64,000 bases of DNA, from NCBI RefSeq assembly GCF_963662755.1, contig NZ_OY759725.1, forward strand, positions 1,315,781-1,379,780. The letters run 5' to 3'. The notes beneath the pieces were generated by a model, which made no database searches, was not told where the DNA came from, and worked only from the letters and a program-made list of their open reading frames with translations. The stretch comes from an uncultured Sulfurimonas sp. (GTDB lineage: Bacteria; Campylobacterota; Campylobacteria; Campylobacterales; Sulfurimonadaceae). Position 1 is the first letter of the stretch. Every line of letters begins with the position of its first letter. Shown here piece by piece: positions 9,841 through 16,796 of this stretch. The position numbers were made by a program, and so were the translations under genes.

Positions 9841-9896
9841 TTTATTTATTACGAGTAAGGAGCAAAGCCCCTTTCTCTACGCTAACGCTAAGTTTT
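9841..9896. repeat. 56-bp intergenic repeat, copy 1
   Basis: Identical over 56 bases to 9938-9993, with a 97-base period. A degenerate tail repeat also matches (9910-9934 against 10027-10051; 19 of 25, all differences transitions). It lies between rnj and rsmA, is richer in G and C than its surroundings, and looks like a short dispersed element. Reading frames crossing it are not credible genes. Confidence 0.85.
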
Positions 9897-9937
9897 CCTC
9901 AGCGGAAGGCTCACGCACAGCAAAGCCATGCTCAATT

Positions 9938-9993
9938 TTTATTTATTACGAGTAAGGAGCAAAGCCCCTTTCTCTACGCTAACGCTAAGTTTT
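9938..9993. repeat. 56-bp intergenic repeat, copy 2
   Basis: Exact second copy of 9841-9896. Its downstream tail reaches 10051, a few bases from the rsmA stop codon at 10054, so the element forms the 3' untranslated region of rsmA mRNA and lies upstream of rnj on the minus strand. Confidence 0.85.
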
Positions 9994-10053
9994 ACCCTCA
10001 AGGAGTGCTTCGTTCTTAGCCAAAGATTCATGCATAGTAAAACCATGCTTACA

Positions 10054-10830
10054 TTATTTTATTTTTTTATAGAGTTGGTGATAATCGTCTGTAGAGACCT
10101 GATGAGGGCGTATCGTTTGTATAAGCAAAAGTTCCTTAAAAACTTTTTGAAGGATATCTTTTTCATACTTTGCTGATAGGTTTTTCATAAGGGTTTTTCT
10201 AGGTTGCTTAAATGCAACTCTAAGCAATCCCTCAAAATCCTCATTACTTCTATCGGCATTTTTTTGTATTAAAAAAACAGCAGAATCTATTTTTGGAGGA
10301 GGCTCAAAAGCAGTGGGAGGAACTACCACAACAATACTTGCAGTTCCTACACTTTGAGTTATTACACTCAAAGAACCAAATACCTTCTCACCAGCTTCCG
10401 CACAAAATTTTTCTGCTACTTCAAGCTGAACCATTACAAGTATATTTTTACACATTGGATCTGCGAGTGCTTTCAATATGATGTTTGTAGCTATATAATA
10501 TGGCAAATTTGCCACTAAATCATACGGCTCATCAATAAGGCTACTCTGCCAAGCTTCTAAAACATCTCCACAATTTATGTGAAGTCGCTTGGTAGCAATC
10601 TCTTCTTTAAATGTATTTTGTAATAGTTTACACAAATCGGTATCGACCTCAAAAGCTTCCACACTTTTGACATCTACTAAAAATTTAGTTAAATCACCTA
10701 AGCCAGGTCCAATTTCAACAATCTTATTGTTATTTTTGGGCATCGCTTCGACAATTTTTCTAAGTACTGCTTCATCTTTTAAGAAATTTTGTCCAAATTT
10801 CTTTTTAGCAATAACGCTATTATTATTCAT
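10054..10830 (-). CDS. rsmA: 16S rRNA (adenine1518/1519-N6)-dimethyltransferase RsmA/KsgA
   Basis: A 258-residue SAM-dependent methyltransferase. It has the family start KKKFGQNFLKD, the SAM-binding motif VEIGPGLGDLT and the catalytic NLPYYI motif (here VANLPYYIATNI). It dimethylates two adenines near the 3' end of 16S rRNA late in 30S assembly. Length is normal. It is transcribed leftward toward rnj with a roughly 230-base repeat-containing gap between them. Confidence 0.95.
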   Translation of the reverse strand: MNNNSVIAKKKFGQNFLKDEAVLRKIVEAMPKNNNKIVEIGPGLGDLTKFLVDVKSVEAFEVDTDLCKLLQNTFKEEIATKRLHINCGDVLEAWQSSLIDEPYDLVANLPYYIATNIILKALADPMCKNILVMVQLEVAEKFCAEAGEKVFGSLSVITQSVGTASIVVVVPPTAFEPPPKIDSAVFLIQKNADRSNEDFEGLLRVAFKQPRKTLMKNLSAKYEKDILQKVFKELLLIQTIRPHQVSTDDYHQLYKKIK

Positions 10831-10927
10831 AAGCAGGAGTGTATAGTAATTTTACTTATATTAAGTTAACATTTTCACTAAATTTTATTATTTGTATATA
10901 ACTATCTCTTATTGGCTATTTTTTCAA

Positions 10928-10943
10928 TGTTTCACATGGAACA
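10928..10943. promoter_or_regulatory. parS-like ParB-binding site (14/16)
   Basis: TGTTTCACATGGAACA differs from the canonical parS TGTTTCACGTGAAACA at 2 of 16 positions. It sits between the divergent rsmA and hisF genes, about 14 kb from dnaA. A closer match is at 14617. Confidence 0.6.
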
Positions 10944-10994
10944 TTTTGGTTTTTTACTTAGTTCAAACTATATCTAAATATAAGACTTAAACAG

Positions 10995-11000
10995 TATAAT
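10995..11000 (+). promoter_or_regulatory. Candidate -10 element for hisF
   Basis: TATAAT lies about 31 bases before the hisF ATG at 11031, in an AT-rich stretch without a clear -35, the usual layout in this group. Confidence 0.4.
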
Positions 11001-11030
11001 TCCAATATATTATAAGAGGCTCTACTATTT

Positions 11031-11789
11031 ATGAATTATTTCGCTAAAAGAATCATTCCTTGTCTTGACGTAAAAGATGGACGTGTTGTCAAAGGTGTTA
11101 ACTTTGTTGGTTTAAGAGATGCAGGTGATCCTGTTGAAGTAGCTAAAAGATACAACGAAGAGGGTGCTGATGAGATTACATTTTTAGACATTACAGCATC
11201 TAGCGATAATAGAGACACAATAGTAGATATAGTAGCCCAAGTAGCTCGTGAAGTTTTTATACCTCTTACTGTTGGAGGTGGCATCAGAAAATTAGATGAT
11301 ATTTACAAACTTCTAAATGTTGGATGTGACAAAGTAAGTGTAAATTCTGCTGCTATAAAACGTCCTGAACTTATAGATGAAGGTGCAAAACGTTTTGGAT
11401 CTCAATGCATTGTAACCGCTATAGATGTTAAAAAGACTGGTGATAGATACAATGTTTATCTTAATGGTGGTAGAGTTGATACCGGCATAGATGCAATAGA
11501 GTGGGCTAAAGAAGTAGTAGAGCGTGGAAGTGGTGAAATACTTCTTACTTCTATGGATGCTGATGGAACAAAAGCTGGTTTTGAGTTAAATATAACTGAG
11601 CAGATTTCACGTGTTGTAAACGTACCTGTAATAGCAAGCGGTGGAGCAGGGACTATGGAACATATAAAAGATGCTTTTGAACATGGGGCAGATGCAGCGC
11701 TTGCAGCTAGTATTTTTCACTATAAAGAGATAGATATAATGGACTTAAAACATTATCTACATAATAATGGTATTCCAGTTAGGTTGTAG
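11031..11789 (+). CDS. hisF: Imidazole glycerol phosphate synthase cyclase subunit HisF
   Basis: A 252-residue (beta/alpha)8-barrel protein. The first catalytic Asp sits in [18 protein letters not shown] and the second in VTAIDVKK, with phosphate-binding VGGGIR and ASGGAG. It forms imidazole glycerol phosphate and AICAR from PRFAR and ammonia in histidine synthesis, partnered by HisH, which is not in this window. A nucleosidase-like gene and rlmN follow closely, so a small operon is plausible. Confidence 0.97.
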   Translation: MNYFAKRIIPCLDVKDGRVVKGVNFVGLRDAGDPVEVAKRYNEEGADEITFLDITASSDNRDTIVDIVAQVAREVFIPLTVGGGIRKLDDIYKLLNVGCDKVSVNSAAIKRPELIDEGAKRFGSQCIVTAIDVKKTGDRYNVYLNGGRVDTGIDAIEWAKEVVERGSGEILLTSMDADGTKAGFELNITEQISRVVNVPVIASGGAGTMEHIKDAFEHGADAALAASIFHYKEIDIMDLKHYLHNNGIPVRL

Positions 11790-11799
11790 GAATTAGCTT

Positions 11800-12345
11800 A
11801 TGATTATATGTGCAGGTAATAATGAAAATTTTGATTTTGCTCTTTCAACTGGAGTAGGACTTATTGAAACTGCTATGAATTTAACAAGACTCTGTCTATT
11901 TGATAAACCTGAATTTCTACTATTTGTTGGAAGTGCAGGTAGTTATGGTAAGCATAATATCTTCGATATAGTAGAATCAAAAACTGCTTCAAACATAGAA
12001 CTAGGGTTTTTAAACTCAGATGCTTACACTCCACTTGATAATGTAATATCCACTAACATAGATAACAGCGTGAAAGATGTTATAGTAAATTCATCTAACT
12101 ATATATCTACAAATGAAGAACTAACAAAAAAGTTTTTGAACCTTGGAATTGGTATTGAAAACATGGAATTCTTCAGTGTTTTAAAAGTTGCAGAGGAGTT
12201 TAATATCCCTGCAGGAGGGGTATTTTGTATAACTAACTTTACTAACAAAAATGCTCATACGGATTTTTTAAAAAATCATGAAAAAGCAAAAAATCTTTTA
12301 ACTACGCATGTTAAAAAACGAATCAAGGAACTAACAAAACAATGA
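11800..12345 (+). CDS. Nucleoside phosphorylase/nucleosidase superfamily protein
   Basis: A 181-residue protein with features of the PNP/UDP phosphorylase fold: GVGLIETAMNLTRL, LLFVGSAGSYG, and GIENMEFFSVLKVAEEF near the C-terminus, resembling the ribose-binding ENMEG-type motif of MTA/SAH nucleosidases. It is shorter than MTAN (about 230 residues) and may be a divergent purine nucleosidase. Substrate unknown. It starts 10 bases after hisF, and its stop overlaps the rlmN start in an ATGA. Confidence 0.7.
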   Translation: MIICAGNNENFDFALSTGVGLIETAMNLTRLCLFDKPEFLLFVGSAGSYGKHNIFDIVESKTASNIELGFLNSDAYTPLDNVISTNIDNSVKDVIVNSSNYISTNEELTKKFLNLGIGIENMEFFSVLKVAEEFNIPAGGVFCITNFTNKNAHTDFLKNHEKAKNLLTTHVKKRIKELTKQ

Positions 12346-13412
12346 CTAACACTAAACCTTCACTACTTGATTTTACAAAAAAAGAGTTAGAAAAAATAAT
12401 AAAACCAGCTTTTAGAGTAAAACAAATATATGGCTGGCTTTATCATCAATATGCACAAAACTTTGATGATATGAAAAACATACCAAAAGCCCTAAGAGAA
12501 GAGCTATCTCAAAAATATGTAGTTAATCCTCTTACAATCGTAAATAAAGAAGTCTCTAGTGATGGTACTATCAAGTATCTATTACAGATGCAAGATGGTA
12601 AAACAATGGAAGCTGTTTGGCTTAAGATGAAAGATACCCAACTTGATGATGATGGTGAAGTAATCCAAGAAGCAAAATACACAATCTGCGTATCGACTCA
12701 AGTTGGATGCAAAGTAGGGTGTTCTTTTTGTTTAACTGCCAAAGGTGGTTTTACAAGAGATTTAACAGCAGGGGAGATTGTAGCTCAAGTTGTTACTCTT
12801 AAAAGAGATAACGAACATAAACATAACAGAATGATAAATATAGTCTATATGGGCATGGGTGAACCTCTAGATAATTTAGATAATCTAGCTAAAGCGATAG
12901 AGATATTTAAAGAAGAAGATGGTCTTTGCATCTCAGCTAAGCGTCAAACAGTCTCTACAAGTGGCTTAAGCAATAAAATCGATCAATTAGGCTCTATGGA
13001 TTTAGGGGTTCATATAGCCATATCTCTTCATGCGGTAGATGATGAACTTAGAACTGAGTTAATACCTATGAATAAAGCTCACAATATAAACTCAATCATA
13101 GAAGCCGTAAAACGCTTTCCTATAGATACTAGAAAAAGAGTTATGTTTGAATATCTAGTAATTAAAGGTAAAAATGATGATTTAGTTTCTGCTAAAAAAC
13201 TAGTAAAACTTCTTCATGGTATAAAAGCTAAAGTCAATCTAATCTACTTCAACCCTTACCCAGGAACAAACTACGAAAGACCATTAAAAGAGGATATGGT
13301 AACTTTTGCTGATTATCTGATTAAACATGGCTTATTGTGTACAATAAGAGATTCTAAAGGTATAGATATCAGTGCTGCATGTGGTCAACTAAAAGAAAAG
13401 AGTGCAGGATAA
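12342..13412 (+). CDS. rlmN: Dual-specificity RNA methyltransferase RlmN
   Basis: A 356-residue radical-SAM enzyme methylating adenine C2 in 23S rRNA (A2503) and some tRNAs. The radical-SAM cysteines are in CKVGCSFC, preceded by CVSTQVG. GMGEPLDN, the substrate-activating ACGQL near the end (the conserved resolving Cys) and NLIYFNPYPG are all present. Length is normal. It is translationally coupled to the preceding gene by a 4-base overlap. Confidence 0.96.
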   Translation: MTNTKPSLLDFTKKELEKIIKPAFRVKQIYGWLYHQYAQNFDDMKNIPKALREELSQKYVVNPLTIVNKEVSSDGTIKYLLQMQDGKTMEAVWLKMKDTQLDDDGEVIQEAKYTICVSTQVGCKVGCSFCLTAKGGFTRDLTAGEIVAQVVTLKRDNEHKHNRMINIVYMGMGEPLDNLDNLAKAIEIFKEEDGLCISAKRQTVSTSGLSNKIDQLGSMDLGVHIAISLHAVDDELRTELIPMNKAHNINSIIEAVKRFPIDTRKRVMFEYLVIKGKNDDLVSAKKLVKLLHGIKAKVNLIYFNPYPGTNYERPLKEDMVTFADYLIKHGLLCTIRDSKGIDISAACGQLKEKSAG

Positions 13413-13417
13413 TTAAA

Positions 13418-13525
13418 ATGAGTTATATAGAAATATTTCAAATAATCTTTTTAACAGCGGTATTTGGAGTTGGTTTAATAGGCTTTATAAAAGCTGCTAC
13501 AAGCGATGATAAAAAAGAAGATTAG
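13418..13525 (+). CDS. Predicted 35-residue single-span membrane protein
   Basis: A 108-base frame begins 5 bases after rlmN, with AGGA 8 bases upstream of the ATG. The product, MSYIEIFQIIFLTAVFGVGL followed by IGFIKAATSDDKKED, has one hydrophobic span (about residues 6-26) and a charged cytoplasmic-type tail. It is too short for routine gene calling. The position, ribosome site and amphipathic layout suggest a real small protein; function unknown. Confidence 0.5.
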   Translation: MSYIEIFQIIFLTAVFGVGLIGFIKAATSDDKKED

Positions 13526-13587
13526 TAAACTTTTTGTAACCTAGCTTATGATAAAATACCCTACAAACTAAATAAAGGAATAAGAAT

Positions 13588-13827
13588 ATGGCTGAAAAGA
13601 AAACAAATACTGACCGTATTAAAAGAATTTATGATTTATGTCAACTACATTTTGGTGATGTACGTTTTGTAGGTATAAAGTATCACAAAAAAATTGGCTG
13701 GATTGCAAAAGCACAATTTGATGATGGTTTTGAAAATTTAACTGCTGATGGTGAAACAAGTGTGGAAGCACTTCGTAATTTAAAAAATCGTGTTAAAAAG
13801 ATTATTAAAAGATATAACGCAGTTTAG
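13588..13827 (+). CDS. Small basic hypothetical protein
   Basis: A 79-residue, lysine-rich protein with AAAGGA about 9 bases before the ATG and a TAAAAT -10 candidate at 13552-13557. It contains IYDLCQLHFGDVRFVGIKYHKKIGWIAKAQF and a basic C-terminal helix (LKNRVKKIIKRYNAV). There are no membrane segments and no known domain is recognised. The strong basic character might fit nucleic-acid or ribosome binding, but that is speculative. Confidence 0.7.
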   Translation: MAEKKTNTDRIKRIYDLCQLHFGDVRFVGIKYHKKIGWIAKAQFDDGFENLTADGETSVEALRNLKNRVKKIIKRYNAV

Positions 13828-14166
13828 AAAAAAATCTATTTTTATAATTACATTAAGTTCATTTACTGCAATTATTTGGACAGCGTATTTTTTTCAAAAT
13901 ATGAACTTTTCAAAATTGCGAACTTAATTACATATGAAACTAATCTCTTATCGGGCTATATTTTCATAAATGAAAATCTGCTCCTCTTCAATGTTTCAAT
14001 ATACAAAACGACCAACACACCAGGGAGGTCGTTTATAAATGTAATAATACCTTACTTTTCTTATATAAAAATAATCTTCTGAATTTATAAATATCTCTAA
14101 AATAATTTTCTAAATAGCTCTTAAAATAAAATAATAAAAAAACTATATTTGATTTTTTTTCTAAAT

Positions 14167-14181
14167 TGTGAATTATTCACA
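14167..14181. promoter_or_regulatory. DnaA-box palindrome TGTGAAT-T-ATTCACA
   Basis: The 15-base perfect palindrome contains TTATTCACA, the Campylobacterota-type DnaA box, at 14173-14181, and an overlapping 8/9 box on the other strand. A second perfect box is at 14385-14393. Confidence 0.5.
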
Positions 14182-14297
14182 CATTGTTCTAAGTAGTGAA
14201 TATCTTTTATCCATTACTATAAGAAATTGAAAAATTTTCTCTTTTTTTAAGAATTATTTTATATAAAATTATTCTGAATTACTATTCTTTCAGATAG

Positions 14298-14333
14298 CTT
14301 AAAGCCCAAAAACAAGGGCTTTAAGAACTTTTT
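14298..14333 (+). terminator. Intrinsic terminator
   Basis: CTTAAAGCCC (14298-14307) and GGGCTTTAAG (14316-14325) form a perfect 10-bp stem with an 8-base loop, followed by AACTTTTT on the plus strand. The nearest plus-strand gene upstream ends at 13827, so it may end an unannotated transcript in the gap. Confidence 0.7.
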
Positions 14334-14384
14334 ATGTAATATTGAAATTCTGTTATTTAAATGTCTTTTAAATATCTTTAAATG

Positions 14385-15311
14385 TTATTCACATTGTGAT
14401 TGATTTTGCATAGCTTCTAAACAAATTTGCTCAAAATCAACTTTACTTTCTATATGATATGATTTATTGTAGAGTTCAAATTCCAACTCACTTGCATGAA
14501 GTAGTAATCTACTTGCACCACTCATTTTAACTCTTTTAATATCATCTAACTCTTTATCTAAAAATTTAACTATTTGAATTTCACTTTGTCCATAAATAGG
14601 ATCACCAACTATCGGATGTTTCACATGAAACAAATGAACTCTTATTTGATGTTGTCTTCCTGTATATGGAGAACATTCAACAAGAGTTATATTTTTGTCT
14701 TTAAAATACTTCAATGGTTTTATATCTGTCTTAGATGCTTTACCATCTTTATGAACTTTTACAACCATTCTAACAATCGCACTTTCATCTTCACGTCTTA
14801 AAAGTGGAGCTTCTATTGTCATAGCATCTTTAAACTCTCCGTGAACCATTGCAAGATATTTCTTTTTCATATCTCTTTGTTCAAACATCATTTTAATATC
14901 TCTCTCACTAGTTTTATTTCTAGCACATAAAACTAATCCACTTGTCTCTTGATCAATTCTATGAGCTATATTTGCATCTCTTCCATATTGATACTTTAAT
15001 TCATCTATTAGAGAATAAGGTGTATTTCGATTTTGAGGGTGAATAAGAACTCCACTTGGTTTATCAAAAACAACAAATTCATCATGAACAAACGTAGCTT
15101 CTAAACCTTTGGTGATTGGCTCAAAATATATAAACTCAAAATCACCCTCTATTTCACCTGATGTTCTTGTCATAGCTTTACCATCTATAAACAGACGACC
15201 TTTTGCAATCAATCTTTGTGCTTCTTTTTGAGTATATTCAAGCTCTTTGATTAGATACAAAAAAGCTTTTTGCTTTATTGGTGCAAACATTTTTTTCATT
15301 ATAAATGGCAA
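14385..15311 (-). CDS. RluA/RluD-family 23S rRNA pseudouridine synthase
   Basis: A 308-residue protein with an N-terminal S4-like RNA-binding segment (TQKEAQRLIAKGRLFIDGK) and the catalytic pseudouridine synthase domain. The catalytic Asp is in AHRIDQETSGLVL, and YTGRQHQIRVHL is also present. The TTG at 15311 has AGGA 7 bases upstream; an in-frame ATG lies at 15299. Which RluA subfamily (RluC/RluD/RluB-like) and which uridine it targets cannot be decided. The coding region contains a near-perfect parS site at 14617, and its stop codon overlaps a perfect DnaA box. Confidence 0.88.
   Translation of the reverse strand: MPFIMKKMFAPIKQKAFLYLIKELEYTQKEAQRLIAKGRLFIDGKAMTRTSGEIEGDFEFIYFEPITKGLEATFVHDEFVVFDKPSGVLIHPQNRNTPYSLIDELKYQYGRDANIAHRIDQETSGLVLCARNKTSERDIKMMFEQRDMKKKYLAMVHGEFKDAMTIEAPLLRREDESAIVRMVVKVHKDGKASKTDIKPLKYFKDKNITLVECSPYTGRQHQIRVHLFHVKHPIVGDPIYGQSEIQIVKFLDKELDDIKRVKMSGASRLLLHASELEFELYNKSYHIESKVDFEQICLEAMQNQSQCE
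14617..14632. promoter_or_regulatory. parS-like ParB-binding site (15/16)
   Basis: TGTTTCACATGAAACA differs from the canonical parS TGTTTCACGTGAAACA only at position 9. It lies inside the pseudouridine synthase gene, about 10 kb from dnaA; parS sites are often intragenic and origin-proximal. Confidence 0.72.
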
Positions 15312-15414
15312 AATTTCATCCTGTTTTAATCAATATTTTAGTAAAATAAATGACTTTAATATGTTCGAATTTTAGCATAAAATAATCAGATAATAATCAT
15401 AAGGATTTTAATAG

Positions 15415-16752
15415 ATGGTAGAAAGATACGCTCGAGAAGAGATGAGTAAAAATTGGACGCAACATGCAAGATATGCTGCATGGCTAGAAGTTGAAAAAGC
15501 AGCTGTAAAAGCTTGGGCAAAGCTTGGAAAGATTCCTCAAGATGATGCAGATAAAATTGTTAAAAATGCAACATTCTCAGTAGAACGCATAGAAGAAATT
15601 GAAGCTATAACTAAACATGACCTTATTGCATTTAATACAAGTGTTTCAGAATCACTTGGTAGTGAGTCAAGATGGTTTCACTACGGTATGACATCTTCAG
15701 ATGCGGTTGATACTGGTGTAGCACTTCAAATGAGAGACTCTTTAACTATAGTTATAAACGATGTTAAGATGCTAATGGAATCCATCAAAAAAAGAGCACA
15801 AGAGCATAAACTCACTCTAATGGTAGGTCGCTCTCATGGAATCCATGGTGAGCCTATTACTTTTGGTTTAACTTTAGCAGTTTGGTATGATGAGATGGCT
15901 AGACATTTGCTGAACCTAGAACAAACTATGGATGTTATAGCGGTAGGTCAAATATCTGGAGCTATGGGTAACTTTGCTCATGCACCACTTGAACTTGAAG
16001 AGTTAGCAATGGCAGAACTTGGTCTAAAACCTGAACCATGTTCAAACCAAGTAGTACATCGTGATAGATATGCAAGACTAGCTACTGCTTTAGCACTTAT
16101 GGCTTCATCAATCGAAAAGTTTGCAGTACAAGTTAGACACCTTCAAAGAACAGAAGTTTATGAAGCAGAAGAGTATTTCGCAAAAGGTCAAAAAGGCTCA
16201 TCTGCGATGCCACATAAACGAAACCCTATTCTTACAGAAAATATTACAGGTCTTGCTCGTATGATTAGAGCTTATGCTAACCCTGCTATGGAAAATGTAG
16301 CTTTATGGCATGAGAGAGATATCTCTCACTCTTCAACTGAACGCTTTTGGTTGCCAGATGCATTTATAACAACTGACTTTATGCTTCATCGTATGAACAA
16401 TGTTATAGCTAACCTAACTGTAATGCCTGAGAATATGATGAAAAATCTTAACCTAACTGGTGGACTTGTTTTTTCTCAACGCGTTCTTTTAGAACTTCCA
16501 CTTCAAGGTGTATCTCGTGAAGATGCTTATCGCATTGTTCAAAGAAATGCTATGAAAGTTTGGCAAGAGATACAACAAGGCAAAAACACTATAAATGAAA
16601 AAGGGGAGAGTCTATATCTAAATCATCTTTTAGAAGATGAGGAGTTAAGAGACTCACTAAGCGAAGAACAAATACGTGAATGTTTTAATTATGACTACTA
16701 TACAAAAAATGTAGATGCTATATTTAAAAGAGTATTTGCCAAAAACTCATAA
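15415..16752 (+). CDS. purB: Adenylosuccinate lyase PurB
   Basis: A 445-residue fumarase/aspartase-superfamily lyase acting twice in purine synthesis (SAICAR to AICAR, adenylosuccinate to AMP). The signature loop GSSAMPHKRNP is at about residues 262-272, and the catalytic-His region TSSDAVDTG and GRSHGIHGEPITFG are present. AAGGA precedes the ATG. Length matches the family. nrdA follows after 44 bases on the same strand. Confidence 0.97.
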   Translation: MVERYAREEMSKNWTQHARYAAWLEVEKAAVKAWAKLGKIPQDDADKIVKNATFSVERIEEIEAITKHDLIAFNTSVSESLGSESRWFHYGMTSSDAVDTGVALQMRDSLTIVINDVKMLMESIKKRAQEHKLTLMVGRSHGIHGEPITFGLTLAVWYDEMARHLLNLEQTMDVIAVGQISGAMGNFAHAPLELEELAMAELGLKPEPCSNQVVHRDRYARLATALALMASSIEKFAVQVRHLQRTEVYEAEEYFAKGQKGSSAMPHKRNPILTENITGLARMIRAYANPAMENVALWHERDISHSSTERFWLPDAFITTDFMLHRMNNVIANLTVMPENMMKNLNLTGGLVFSQRVLLELPLQGVSREDAYRIVQRNAMKVWQEIQQGKNTINEKGESLYLNHLLEDEELRDSLSEEQIRECFNYDYYTKNVDAIFKRVFAKNS

Positions 16753-16796
16753 TTTCTGGAACACATACTTAAATAAAATTTTTACTAGGAATATAT

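Larger units (their letters stand above)
13828..14384. other. Gene-free AT-rich region with DnaA boxes and hairpins
   Basis: No credible gene; the frame at 13876-14082 lacks a ribosome site and codon-like composition. The region holds a stem-loop at 14006-14034 (8-bp stem, 13-base loop), a 15-base palindrome containing a perfect DnaA box at 14167-14181, long A/T tracts on both sides, and an intrinsic terminator at 14298-14333. The left part could encode a small RNA ending at that terminator. Confidence 0.5.

Noticed and set aside
9810..10176. Two plus-strand frames sharing LLRVRSKAPFSTLTLSF
   Set aside because: The shared peptide is only the translation of the duplicated 56-base intergenic repeat. 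The frames overlap rnj and rsmA ends and lack ribosome sites.
13876..14082. 68-codon frame in the AT-rich gap
   Set aside because: No ribosome site, amino-acid make-up typical of random AT-rich sequence, and a hairpin inside the frame.
14167..14181. CRP-type site TGTGA-TCACA
   Set aside because: The half-sites are 5 bases apart, whereas CRP needs 6. The DnaA-box reading fits better.
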